NCBI GenBank assembly: GCA_003184365.1
Contig: NKYR01000119.1
Coordinates: 1 to 64,000, forward strand
Reading direction: 5' to 3'
From: Evernia prunastri
Lineage: Eukaryota > Ascomycota > Lecanoromycetes > Lecanorales > Parmeliaceae
DNA length: 64,000 bases
Shown here one piece after another: positions 46,201-55,769 of this stretch. Under the pieces are notes generated by a model. That model was not told where the DNA came from and made no database searches. It worked only from the letters and a program-made list of their open reading frames with translations. Numbering within the stretch: the stretch's first letter is position 1; every line of letters starts with the position of its first letter. The translations under genes were made by a program, and so were the position numbers.

Positions 46201-48391
46201 AGCTTCATGTTGTGGGCAGAAGAATGGAGTCCAAGTGACGGTGCCTTGAGCCGCTGCTACGATACTATCAATGCTTTAGGAGATCATCTTGCCATTGTGA
46301 GACTATTAACCTCGTGAGAGATAAGCCGGACGCTTAGAGAGAGGCTGAGTTGACGTGCGTTCTAGGGATGACGCTGCCACGGATCTTAATTTTCGGTGCG
46401 AGCTTTGGGATTTGACTCGACGGCGGCCCAGACTTAGGCAATCGCAAGAGATCATTGTACCTCATTTGAAGTGGGCACTATATGACAGTCCGACATCGAA
46501 AAAGTGTCCTGGACGGCCTGTTCCAGTTTCCCTTACGTCAGACTTACAGTTCCTGAGGATTGGCTCCTCCGTCTTTACTTGGTCTGAGGATTCTACATAT
46601 CGCCCTGTCAATATATTCGAGGACGACGATGACTATTTTGAAGACATGGCCTCTTGTGAGGGATATTTGGCCGTTTCAACTCGACAACAGGTGCCACAAG
46701 AGGATGTGATTACGGCTTTGGGTTCTAGCTCCATGTTGCACGAAGAAGCGTTGGCTCGATTAATGGAAGACATTATCGAAGCCGAATCCAAAGCTTCTAG
46801 TTCCACAAAGCCAACAACTGAACGAGGATCGAGCGCGATGCAATCCGCTAAGAGTGCATCTTCGAGCAACACCTCTGTCACCTCCTCAGATTTTGACACA
46901 GAAGAAATTGAGAATATCAAGAAAGAAGATATCCAGGTGGAAACTGCCAATATCGAAGACATAATTGAACCATGGGAAGTGGCGTCTAGCACCAAGTCCA
47001 TTGCCAATTCTGCTGAGACATCTTGGAGCGAAGGGTCAACAAATGTATCTTCGGACGAATTTGAGGATGAAGATCAATGGAATGACTGGAGTGACGAACG
47101 TTTAATGTTCGAGGAATTCCAAGAGCAGGTGGCTGACGAGGAACAGAATTCTTCGGATGATGATGGGCCCGATGGTTCTGGAGTCATCAGCCGTACTGAA
47201 TCCGAGATAAGCGGTCTATCAGATCCTTCCGAGATCGATGGGCTTGATATCGCGGGCCTAGGCTTCCGCTTGAGACCTGTTCGGGTCAATGATGATGACG
47301 ACGAGGGAGAGGCTGAGCCTGCCAGCTCAATTCTAAGCCATTACTCTCAAAGCTTGTACAGCACTTCTGGGGACGAAGAGCATAGCGATTATGAACATGT
47401 GGGTGGGGAATTGGACAATCTCTTGTTTGGCAGTCAAAAAGCAGGCAAGCATGGAGGAACCCGTCGCATTTCGGTCCGCATCTACGACACAACGAGCAAG
47501 GAGCAGAAACCAATATTCCATTTCGCTCAGTACGTCGACCGGAATCTGTTCAGCTCGCCCCCTGTCTTCCACCCGTCAAAGCCGCTCCTCGTCTGGCGCC
47601 TTGGGGCCGGCGAGGTACTATTTGCAAACTATCAAGGAAATACTTATTTCACAAGATTGCTCTGCTCTTCTGGATTCGGCAGCTGCCAAGTCTTTGTCAA
47701 ACCACACTTCTCTAGCAGTGGAAACTATCTCCACTTTGCGGCCCTCGAAGCTCAGAATACGGAGAAGAGCGAAGACTCGGATGGAAAGAGGCCTGCACAT
47801 GTCTCACTCACGCTCCAAGTGTCAACTCACCGCCTTTCCATCCGGAAAACCGTGAGCAGCCCACCGCGTCTCATTTTTCGCACCAATGTCTTCCTCGGCA
47901 AAACGGCATCAGTCTCCGTGTCAGCTCTTCCGTACACGCTGACCTGGACGGACCAAGTCCTCTACTTCGTCACGCGAGACACCAAGCTCAACGTCATCCG
48001 GATCCCGCTCTTCCGACCCGCCAAAGCCGGCAACCAGACCGTCGTCTGCTATCTCCGTAACGATATTCACCTGCCCAGGACCGCCACTATGCGGGATGTG
48101 CACTATCATCCGCCCCGGGAAGGTGCGAAGAAAGGCATGGAAGGGCTGGGGACCGTCATCATCGGCTCGTACTCATCGAGGCCGGCGGAAGGAATGCTGG
48201 TCCCGCGGCACGCTGTGAGTCCGCCCATTGGCGTGTACGTATCGGAGCAGCACGATCTCGGGGGATGGATATGCAAAGCCGACGCCGCCGACGCGAAGCA
48301 AAGGCACAACACCACGGGCGGAAGGCTGCAGGGGAAGTTTGAGCATTTCGATCGGAAGGAGGACTGCGACATCGTACCATTCCTGGCCTGA
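43262..48391 (+). pseudogene. NACHT-domain STAND protein with one in-frame TGA
   Basis: Nine exons can be joined in frame: 43262-43287, 43361-43641, 43700-43758, 43807-43999, 44051-44290, 44349-45294, 45341-45894, 45944-46313 and 46366-48391. They total 1565 codons. The N-terminal helical module includes ADPMPTAIIWGCLKAVVD. A Glu/Arg-rich coiled segment follows. The NACHT core has P-loop ARGVGKS near residue 332, Walker B TYIFLDGLDEE near 427, and the GRFLWASLMLDL block. The C-terminal 670 residues contain an acidic Ser/Glu/Asp-rich linker and a beta-rich region that may be a divergent propeller. TGA at 45095-45097, after IDPGY, interrupts the NACHT domain, and sequence on both sides is family-like. 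It is probably a nonsense allele. A 33-bp intron (45089-45121) would remove it but is too short to be likely. Two introns (43759-43806, 45895-45943) have GC-AG ends. Confidence 0.82.
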
Positions 48392-48676
48392 TCTCGTTGA
48401 AGGTCAGAGTCCACGATGGTGAATGGGACTGTGCCTTGGACTTTGCGTATATCCTACGCCCACGAAACTTAAATTGGGAAATTTTTCTTTTGGAAGGAGA
48501 CTGCGCTAGGGCTTATCTAGCTTTTGCTGGATGATCACCATTACTTTCTCCTCGCGTATAATTTCATATCACAGTCGTAACGTTCATGCTAAGCTCGTTT
48601 CTCAATGCGTGCAGCGCAGAAAGATAGGAAGCATGACAATCCCTATCTGGAATCCGCGGGAATCGCAGCCTCATGA
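48392..48676. other. 3' spacer of NACHT gene
   Basis: Non-coding; presumed 3' UTR. No repeat recognised. Confidence 0.5.
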
Positions 48677-49313
48677 CTGACAATAAAGTAGCAAAGCAAG
48701 ACAAACGTTTGAATCATCAGGTCAGACCACTGATCTATCTAGTCACTCGTTCAAGGCCTTCTTCCTTCCAATTGCTCCACGATTGGCATATAGATCGAGC
48801 AAATTACCGGATCATACCCCTAGTATGATTGGGTAAGAAGTGATACTGCTGAGGTATGCAAATGTAAAAGATGCTAAGTTTACTCTTCGGGGGTGTTCTT
48901 CAAGGATATAATTCGGTAAGAAGTGATGCTATTGGGATATGAAATGATACATTTTTATTTCGCATCGATTTCTTCGAGGAGTGTTCTTCGGGGGACGAGT
49001 GTTTTTGGGCTTCTCTTGGGGCTACTTGATAGATTGAAAAAAAAACCCTAATATTATACAACTGCATATTGGGATGTACACATGAAGTTTTTTTCTCGTT
49101 TTTCTTCTCGTTTTCATTGGGTACCCCGAAGAGTTTCCCCCGAAGAACACCCCCCGAAGAACGTCCCCAGAAGAGTGCTTTCATATATTACCTTTTCATA
49201 CCCCAGCAGTATCACTTCTTGCCGAATCATACCCCCAGAGGTATGAAAAGGTAATTTAGGTCTATGAAGTTGTAAGGATGCAACCTTTTGAGGTATGAAT
49301 GAGTGATTTGCCC
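48677..49313. mobile_element. Fold-back/MITE-like element, copy 2, with left arm
   Basis: The left arm (48677-48796) matches 39408-39527 in the same orientation (shared AAGTAGCAAAGCAAG, CTTCCAATTGCTCCACGATT). The core is 48797-49313. Its ends pair as GAGCAAATTACCGGATCATA with a right end of GATTTGCCCC preceded by GGTATGA units, and it again holds CTTCGGGG / CCCCGAAG runs. It is diverged from copy 1 and has no coding capacity. Confidence 0.72.
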
Positions 49314-50104
49314 CATACAGATCCCTATTTATTTAAAAAAAACACCCCGGCGGAATACATGACGACAGAAGCTTCCGTGGCTCAAAGGTCTTGCTCTTTG
49401 AACCGTTGTCGCTGATCTGACATCCCGTGCTTGACTTCTGGAAAGACACGTCTCGGCTTCGGAGATATGGCTGATGTGGAGTGAACATCTTTATCGATTT
49501 TAGAAGGAAGAGTATAAGGCTTTCGTTGCTCCGACTCCATTGATTAAACAAGCGATGTTCGTGCCTTTCTTTGCCATGGACAGGATTATAGCACGAAGGC
49601 TCAGAGTCATTGTTATTTGATGTTATAATAATGAAGAAGATGATATGATTATCAAATGATGATATCGCGAACACTACATAGCAAGATATCTGCTTCCCGA
49701 GTCAGCCCTATGATTACTGCTTCAGATACGACTGTTATGCTCAGATAGCAATCTTATAATCCATTGAATAGATTCATCACGGAACTACTAATCCATTAGT
49801 CCAGGCTATCCTGTTCAGACACCCGAATCAGACGCGTGAATTAGAGTTCCAAACAGTCCCGAACTACTAATAATATAATTAGGTAAATTGGTCCGAAATG
49901 GTAGTCTATAAGCTGGTCTAGAGTAGTAGGTCAGAAAGTGGGGGCGGATTATTGGACGATTTGTCGGTGAGCTGGCTTTGCCCTTGATGGAAGTTCTCCG
50001 AAGCTGTTGCCCTATTACAAATCGGAATTACAGCATTTCTCCAGAAAGGCTGTGGCGTATGGGCTAGATGCCGTATGATGATCGTGAGCTTCTCTAATAC
50101 TCAC
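49314..50104. other. Gene-free stretch
   Basis: No gene or repeat family recognised. Sequence near 49790-49880 is locally AT-rich. Confidence 0.4.
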
Positions 50105-51349
50105 TCAATCGAGCTCGTCAATCTCCTCATTGGCTTGAAGTGATCTTGCTATCCTGTCGTACTCCACTTCTTGAAGTGCTAGACCGAGTGAAGCGCTCCT
50201 TGCTTGCATCGAGTTATACACTTTGTCGGTTTCTTCCAGGACCCTGCTAGCATCATCAACGATTTCTTGATCGTCTGTCGTACCATCTGTGAAAAGGGTT
50301 TTTAAATGCACTTTAGTTGAGACCTTAGATTTCTCAGACTGTGCGCATTCTGCTGAGATGACCTGTGACAGAATTGATGGCCGAAGACGGAAAGGTTGGA
50401 GCTTTACATAACCAATGTTGCCGCCGTCCATCACCTCTTCCCGCAGCATGTCAGGCTCGGGATAATGCCCAGCGTCGGTAGACCAGCTAGGGCTTCCAAG
50501 CTGGATGGGTATGCCCTCCTCGAACTGCTTCTTGAGTTCCATTTCCGTCATACTCTGGCTGTCAGCGTCATCGGGACCCTCCTGATACTTGCTGAGAGCC
50601 ACTTGAAACCCTTCTGAGCTTTCAGAGATTTGTGCCAGCCAACGTGGCAGAGCGCCACTCGACACCAAAGACGCCATCCATTGTCCTCTCATTTTGTAGC
50701 TGCTAGCTGGCCTGCTTATGCCCATCTGTTCTTCTAGATTCGCAATCCAGCCTTTTCCGTCTGCGACCAGTTTCTTTGAGTACTCTTCCTGGGCCGGGAT
50801 AGCCTTTCCTACCTCTTCAAGAGGCTCGGCCCAATTTCCACGAGTAGCGAGGTCCCGTGCTCGCTGTAATAAAGACATGGTTCTCGCGTCAGACTTGAGT
50901 CGGTCGTTGATGAAGGATACTCTGAGGGAGACGCTGTCGTGCCAGAGGCGTTTGGCGACTTCAGCTTCTTTTTTCCTGCTCTCCAGGCTGATCATCTGGC
51001 CGCCGGATTCTAGAGCTAGGAGGTCTTCGAAGGCGTCTCGCCAATTACCATGGTGGTCTGGCATCTCGAGCTCGAGTCGAAAGGGGGAGTATGAGCTTTG
51101 GATTATGTACCCAATTGGCCACATACGTGGACTTGCGAAGTATGTGTCGAGATGATGCTTCAGGCTCTGCTTCCAAGAAAGGTTGCCCGGAATTGTGTCC
51201 ACCCATGAGGCTGGAGCGCCGCATTTATCACAAGCAGTGTCATTTCGGTCATCACTGGATACTGATGCCATGCCTATGGTTTGATGATTGTGGCGATGGT
51301 GTGGCGATGGTGTTGCGTTTTTAGTACGTTTAGAGCTTGGTTCATGCAT
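50105..51349 (-). CDS. Hypothetical protein with CxxC pair and helical C-terminus
   Basis: A single-exon frame. I take ATG 51349 as start (414 residues); the frame is open a little further upstream but without another ATG. The N-terminus is basic and histidine-rich. Then comes CDKCGAPASWVD, a CxxC pair that may be half of a zinc site. A central region FINDRLKSDARTMSLLQRAR and later segments (RVLEETDKVYNSMQARS, ALQEVEYDRIARSLQ) are predicted mostly helical. No signal peptide, membrane segment or known domain is recognised. Its 5' end lies directly next to the terminal repeat of the small element at 51388, so its promoter may have been altered by that insertion. Function unknown. Confidence 0.6.
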   Translation of the reverse strand: MHEPSSKRTKNATPSPHHRHNHQTIGMASVSSDDRNDTACDKCGAPASWVDTIPGNLSWKQSLKHHLDTYFASPRMWPIGYIIQSSYSPFRLELEMPDHHGNWRDAFEDLLALESGGQMISLESRKKEAEVAKRLWHDSVSLRVSFINDRLKSDARTMSLLQRARDLATRGNWAEPLEEVGKAIPAQEEYSKKLVADGKGWIANLEEQMGISRPASSYKMRGQWMASLVSSGALPRWLAQISESSEGFQVALSKYQEGPDDADSQSMTEMELKKQFEEGIPIQLGSPSWSTDAGHYPEPDMLREEVMDGGNIGYVKLQPFRLRPSILSQVISAECAQSEKSKVSTKVHLKTLFTDGTTDDQEIVDDASRVLEETDKVYNSMQARSASLGLALQEVEYDRIARSLQANEEIDELD

Positions 51350-51387
51350 AATCACCACGTCCCTTGCGCAGCGGCTCTTCCCGCTGC

Positions 51388-51931
51388 TTACTCGCAATCA
51401 CCTACTTGTGGTCTGGAGGTATTTAGTTTGTGTTAGGTTCGAATCCTAATGGCGCTGGTTCTAGTGGTGAAGTGGGCTTCTTATTTTCTCTACTAATGCA
51501 ATACCCTAAAATTCGAAAACTTCATAATTTGTCGTTCCACAACAGTATCTAGAAATAAATACAACGAGAGATTATAGAACGTAGAATTAAGATTTTAAAG
51601 CTTCCAGAATATTTCAAATCGGAGTCATACTAATATTCGTGTACAATAACGTCTGTTCAAATACTTTGAGGTCAAGGCTTCGGGCCAGTGTGAATCTAGG
51701 GAGGCTTTTAGGGGCGCCACACCCCCCCCCGGACTTATCGGATTTTAGGGCATTGCATTAGTAGAGAAATGATAGGATGGGATTCGTGTGGGTAGAAGAG
51801 GATGTTATTCTATGGAGGAGGAAGCCTCCTGCAGGAGGATATATCCCCCGCTATGACTAAGCAGCTGCTAGAGACTTCAGGCTGCACCTGCCAACTAGTA
51901 GGTGTGTTGCATTAGTAGGTGATTGCGAGTA
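51388..51931. mobile_element. MITE-like element with ~27-bp inverted ends, hit by the 83-bp element
   Basis: The left end TTACTCGCAATCACCTACT (51388-51406) is complementary to the right end at 51913-51931. If the 83-bp insertion and one CTACT are removed, complementarity continues through AATGCAA. A further inner inverted pair, CTACTAATGCAATACCCTAA near 51490 and its complement near 51753-51776, forms a second fold-back inside. No open frame. Total is about 544 bp including the insertion. Confidence 0.72.
51407..51489 (+). mobile_element. 83-bp SINE-like element, copy 1
   Basis: Starts TGTGGTCTGGAGG and ends TTCTTATTTTCT. It is flanked by 5-bp direct repeats CTACT (51402-51406 and 51490-51494). 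It contains an exact Pol III B box GGTTCGAATCC inside a perfect tRNA T-arm fold (TTAGG / TTCGAAT / CCTAA), an A-box-like TGGTCTGGAGG upstream and a TTTT terminator at the 3' end. Confidence 0.8.
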
Positions 51932-52147
51932 ACTCCGTGAGATGATCTACGAAACTATACGGACAATATACTTTACAACGGTATTTAGATCTAAGACGGT
52001 CAGGTGCTTCAGGTTATAATGTCCGGACTTTGGATTTTCTCAAGCGAACGAAACGTATCTTAGGACCACGTTTCGTTCGTTCGGCCCAGAACTAGTTGAA
52101 GTGCGACTCTCATACGATACACAGGGAAAGCAAGGAAGCTTTCGAAG
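51932..52147. other. Non-coding spacer with hairpin
   Basis: Contains an 11-bp stem palindrome near 52040-52081 (GAACGAAACGT and its complement ACGTTTCGTTC). No gene. Confidence 0.5.
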
Positions 52148-52148
52148 N

Positions 52149-52228
52149 GGTCTGGAGGTATTTAGTTTGTGTTAGGTTCGAATCCTAATGGCGCTGGTTC
52201 TAGTGGTGAAGTGGGCTTCTTATTTTCT
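52149..52228 (+). mobile_element. 83-bp SINE-like element, copy 2 (starts at an N)
   Basis: Identical by eye to copies 1 and 3 from their fourth base onward. The first three bases are replaced by the N at 52148, so the left flank and target duplication cannot be judged. Confidence 0.8.
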
Positions 52229-52884
52229 GCGGGGTCATTCATTTTTATGTGAGNCAATTCTCACACGCGAGCATAAGAAAGAAGACGTATATTGTATGCA
52301 AATTACAGAGTACCGAAAAGGCAATCAAGGTTGAGCATATGCAGACTTTGCGCTTGGCCTTTTGTAGCGGTGCGGCTCTACTGCCCGCATCCACGTTTTG
52401 ACACTTTCGCTTGTAAGGATGCATACCCTTATTACCGCGATCCACAGGCAAGTTGCATTTGCCATGTTGCACGGACGTGTTTCCGTCTATGCGATGCTTG
52501 TATATTTGTCTTCAAGACCTCGTGCTCGTCATGCGTCCTCGCCCTTCAGCGATTGGCTGGTAGATGCTAATGGTGACGGCGCGTTGCATTGCCGGAGCGA
52601 TAAAGGAAGAGACACTCATTGGAAATTTATTCATTCCTGGCTCTAGGATAGATGCAATTGCCTGACTTCAGTAGACACAGCCAGCTGGAGACGGCAAAAT
52701 AAAGTCCCTAAAGAGCAATGTTTGTTGTAGCATGATAATTGCTTCATCTGCTAGGACGATAAGCAGCATAGTGAAATATATCGTTCTTGAACCTGCCGTA
52801 CAAGACTTTCCTGAGTCAAGATAGACAAATTATGAAAGGAGTACAACATGGGTTACAGATTGAATTCTGGCCGGAGGGCAACGG
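52229..52884. other. Non-coding spacer
   Basis: No gene is supported; another N lies at 52254. Short frames have no domain. Confidence 0.4.
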
Positions 52885-52967
52885 TGTGGTCTGGAGGTAT
52901 TTAGTTTGTGTTAGGTTCGAATCCTAATGGCGCTGGTTCTAGTGGTGAAGTGGGCTTCTTATTTTCT
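52885..52967 (+). mobile_element. 83-bp SINE-like element, copy 3
   Basis: Same 83 bases as copy 1, flanked by the 5-bp direct repeats AACGG (52880-52884 and 52968-52972). The same B box, T-arm stem-loop and TTTT end are present. Confidence 0.82.
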
Positions 52968-53841
52968 AACGGACCAATTGGCATGGATGAAGCTAGATCG
53001 AACCCGGACTAGTGACCTTGCTTCCCCTTCAACACGAAACCGTCCCTCCAACATCTTCCCATCTACACTCCTTCAGCACTGCCTACCTGCTTGTTTATGA
53101 TGCGTTTGATGCGATTGGCCAATCAATCAACTGTGCAAGTCTGGCAACCTAATGCTTGAGCCTGTATGTTGGCTACAGATGAGGAACCAACATTTACGAC
53201 AACACGGGGTGGCCGAATGTATACGCGACCACGAGAAGAAAAGGAAATTTTGATATTCCTAACCCCGGAAGAAGTCTTGGATATACATCGTTCATTACGA
53301 CTATCGAAAGGTCTCCTGTAGTACACGAGTTTTGGTGCAGGAACACGACAAGAAGCCTGGTTATATTTATCTTGCGAGTATCGATTGACGTCGAAGAGGT
53401 ATCTGGTCAAATCTACCTTTATTCGTTCCCTGAGGTTAGAAATTGCCATCTTTACCATGCTTGCAGAGACTGCTGCAGTAAGTAATAACTACGCCATGCA
53501 TGTCTCGTCTATTTGCTCTCGTCCACTTTTCTCTGCCACCTCCTGGTTTCACCTCTAGTACACTTCTGCCCTCACACCAATCAATTCCTACCATAACAGA
53601 TACCAAGACAATGAAAGCCAACTCCAATTAGACTGTAAGTACGCCTTGTCGAGACATGCATTTTTGTCAATCTTGTTGGGTGTTCCTTACTCATTTACCC
53701 TCTTTATCAATGGGGCGAGGCCCGCGCACAATGCTTTCCACCATCATTCCAATCTTCTTCAGACGAAGAAGAAATTCCCGCTCAGGAGCCAGGTACTATA
53801 CTGCGTTGTAGCCGCATCTTTCCCTCAATCAGCCTACCGGA
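52968..53841. other. Non-coding spacer and promoter of secreted protein gene
   Basis: No gene recognised. The right part presumably holds the promoter and 5' leader of the gene at 53842. Confidence 0.45.
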
Positions 53842-55161
53842 ATGTGGGAACTTCATACTGCTATTGCCATAGCCGCACTTTTGTCCACCACCCACGCTTT
53901 TACACTCGACTTCAATTCTGCCGGCCAATGCACCGGTGCCATCATCGGTGAATTCGTGGGTACTGTGGGATCGGGATGCCAGACTCAATTCTTCAACGTG
54001 TCTGACTCCAACATACTGATACCCGTCGAAGGCGGTTCCGACAATGTCCTCATAGCTCCTGATGTCAAAGTAACCCCCAGTGACAAGACTTCCGCGGTGG
54101 CGTGGTACGGGGAGGCAAATTGTCAAACCCTAATCGCTTTAGGCAACGTACCGGTGTGTCTGGGGGTGGGGGACTACCAGTCTTTCGAGGTTATCGATAT
54201 CACAGATGTCGGCTTCACGTATCTGGACCCTGCAGGGGTAGTAGCGTTGTATCCTAATGCCACCGAGACAGCCACTAAGGGAGAAGTTCTCACCGAGCTA
54301 GGCGCCATTTTCACATCAGCATCCACCGTGGCTCTGCCGTCAAGTGCCAAAGCGAATTCCACAGTGCCTCCACCACCGTCGACAACATCAAAATCAAGCG
54401 CGGCAACACTGTCGGCTACCGCAACTGCGAGGCCAGGGAAGTTGAGAAGAGACAGCGCGAAGAAGGGCAAAGTAGCAAAGCGCAGTCAGTCTACGAAGGC
54501 GGAACATATGACCAATGCCAAGCGGATGACACATGGAGCGGTCCATAGCGCTGCAGGACAAGAATGGAAGTTTCAACAAATCGCAAGCCGAGTCTATCGC
54601 GGCGTCAATCCCGCGGCGTGGGACGATAACATGCACAAGCGCTCCCTTGCCGAACTGGAGACCTCGATATCCCATCAAGCCCTCAGCCCACTCCAACCAC
54701 GCGCGCTTTCCGACGCAAACTGCAACTTTATTCGCACCTGCATGGTCGACACAGGAGACTCGCCGACATTCAACATCGCATCCGCCGGTGCCTCTCTCCT
54801 TTCGGCCGTCCACAAGCTCAACACCGCCGACACAGACGACTGGTCCTACCTCCAGTCTCCCATCGTGGTCGAAGTCGTCGCTGCTTCCGGGGAGCTCGAA
54901 GGCCACATCTACGCGGTCACCCTCCAGCATTCCGAGAACGTGAACACGTGCTCTGACCAGGCGACGCAACGGGACGTGCTGCAGGCGGCATTGGTGCAGG
55001 GTGTCGAAGGAAGTGGGGTAACTGACATGCAAGTGGCGCTCCAGGTCAAGGCACCGCAGCCGGCCGGGGAGACGAATTTATTGTTTGTGAGTACGAGGAG
55101 CGCGGGGAGTAAAGATATGAGTATACATCCTGTTTGTGAGGCTGTGGTGGTGGACTTTTGA
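53842..55161 (+). CDS. Secreted protein with internal dibasic (Kex2-like) sites
   Basis: A single-exon frame of 439 residues. It has a signal peptide (TAIAIAALLSTTHA). A compact N-terminal domain of about 130 residues has spaced cysteines (GQCTGAIIG, GSGCQTQFF, ANCQTL, VPVCLG). A Ser/Thr/Pro-rich linker follows near 165-190. A basic stretch then carries several dibasic sites (KLRRDS, VAKRSQS, NAKRMTH, MHKRSL). The C-terminal domain contains NCNFIRTCMVD, the strands SPIVVEVVAASGELEGHIYAV in part, and VNTCSDQATQRDVLQAAL. The dibasic sites suggest Golgi Kex2 cleavage into two or more mature parts. No enzymatic motif is visible and I do not know the family. Confidence 0.75.
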   Translation: MWELHTAIAIAALLSTTHAFTLDFNSAGQCTGAIIGEFVGTVGSGCQTQFFNVSDSNILIPVEGGSDNVLIAPDVKVTPSDKTSAVAWYGEANCQTLIALGNVPVCLGVGDYQSFEVIDITDVGFTYLDPAGVVALYPNATETATKGEVLTELGAIFTSASTVALPSSAKANSTVPPPPSTTSKSSAATLSATATARPGKLRRDSAKKGKVAKRSQSTKAEHMTNAKRMTHGAVHSAAGQEWKFQQIASRVYRGVNPAAWDDNMHKRSLAELETSISHQALSPLQPRALSDANCNFIRTCMVDTGDSPTFNIASAGASLLSAVHKLNTADTDDWSYLQSPIVVEVVAASGELEGHIYAVTLQHSENVNTCSDQATQRDVLQAALVQGVEGSGVTDMQVALQVKAPQPAGETNLLFVSTRSAGSKDMSIHPVCEAVVVDF

Positions 55162-55769
55162 TCGCTGTTCTCTCTTGGTAGATGAGAGATGTGCATAGGC
55201 TGGACCATGCGTGGTACGTAGCGCTGGGGTTGGTGCTTTTACCACGAGATTCAAGATTCGAGATTCCGAATACATAAATGGCGGCTAGGCCGGAAGAAAT
55301 CATACAGTTTGCTTTTTGAAATCTAAGGCAAGCACAATGCGCGTACTAAGAAAAGAGTAAGTGTTACTTCTGCACACTGGTGACACTATTACTACTGTTA
55401 TTCTATGTGAAGCATAGCACACAGAAGCCCCGAGCCTTCGTCTATGTCCCGGCCCTTCTTTTGACAGGGCATCGACACAATGCACCTCTTCTCACATCTA
55501 GGGACCAAGCGTCACGGAAAAGCTACAGGGGTTATCGTACAAAACCGATCAAAGTCGTGTGTTGGCTACTTGTTTATCGTTGATATTATTCCGTTGCTTA
55601 ATCGTCAAAGTTCTTCCGGTACATTTCCCATCATATCTCCTCACAATGCCCGGCTCCCTACCTCACCTCACTTTGCACTCCTATCTCGAACCTTGGTTCA
55701 AATACAGATACCGGCTTCCACTCAATACCTAATCCCAGCCATCAAATTTTCATCTCGAGATCCATCACA
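55162..55769. other. Intergenic spacer
   Basis: 3' region of the secreted-protein gene and promoter of the next gene. No other feature recognised. Confidence 0.5.

Noticed and set aside
51407..51489. A functional tRNA gene in the 83-bp element
   Set aside because: The T arm is perfect, but there is no acceptor complement to the bases after it and no room for an anticodon arm.
51720..51735. C-run in the MITE as evidence of an assembly gap
   Set aside because: The run is short and no N is present.
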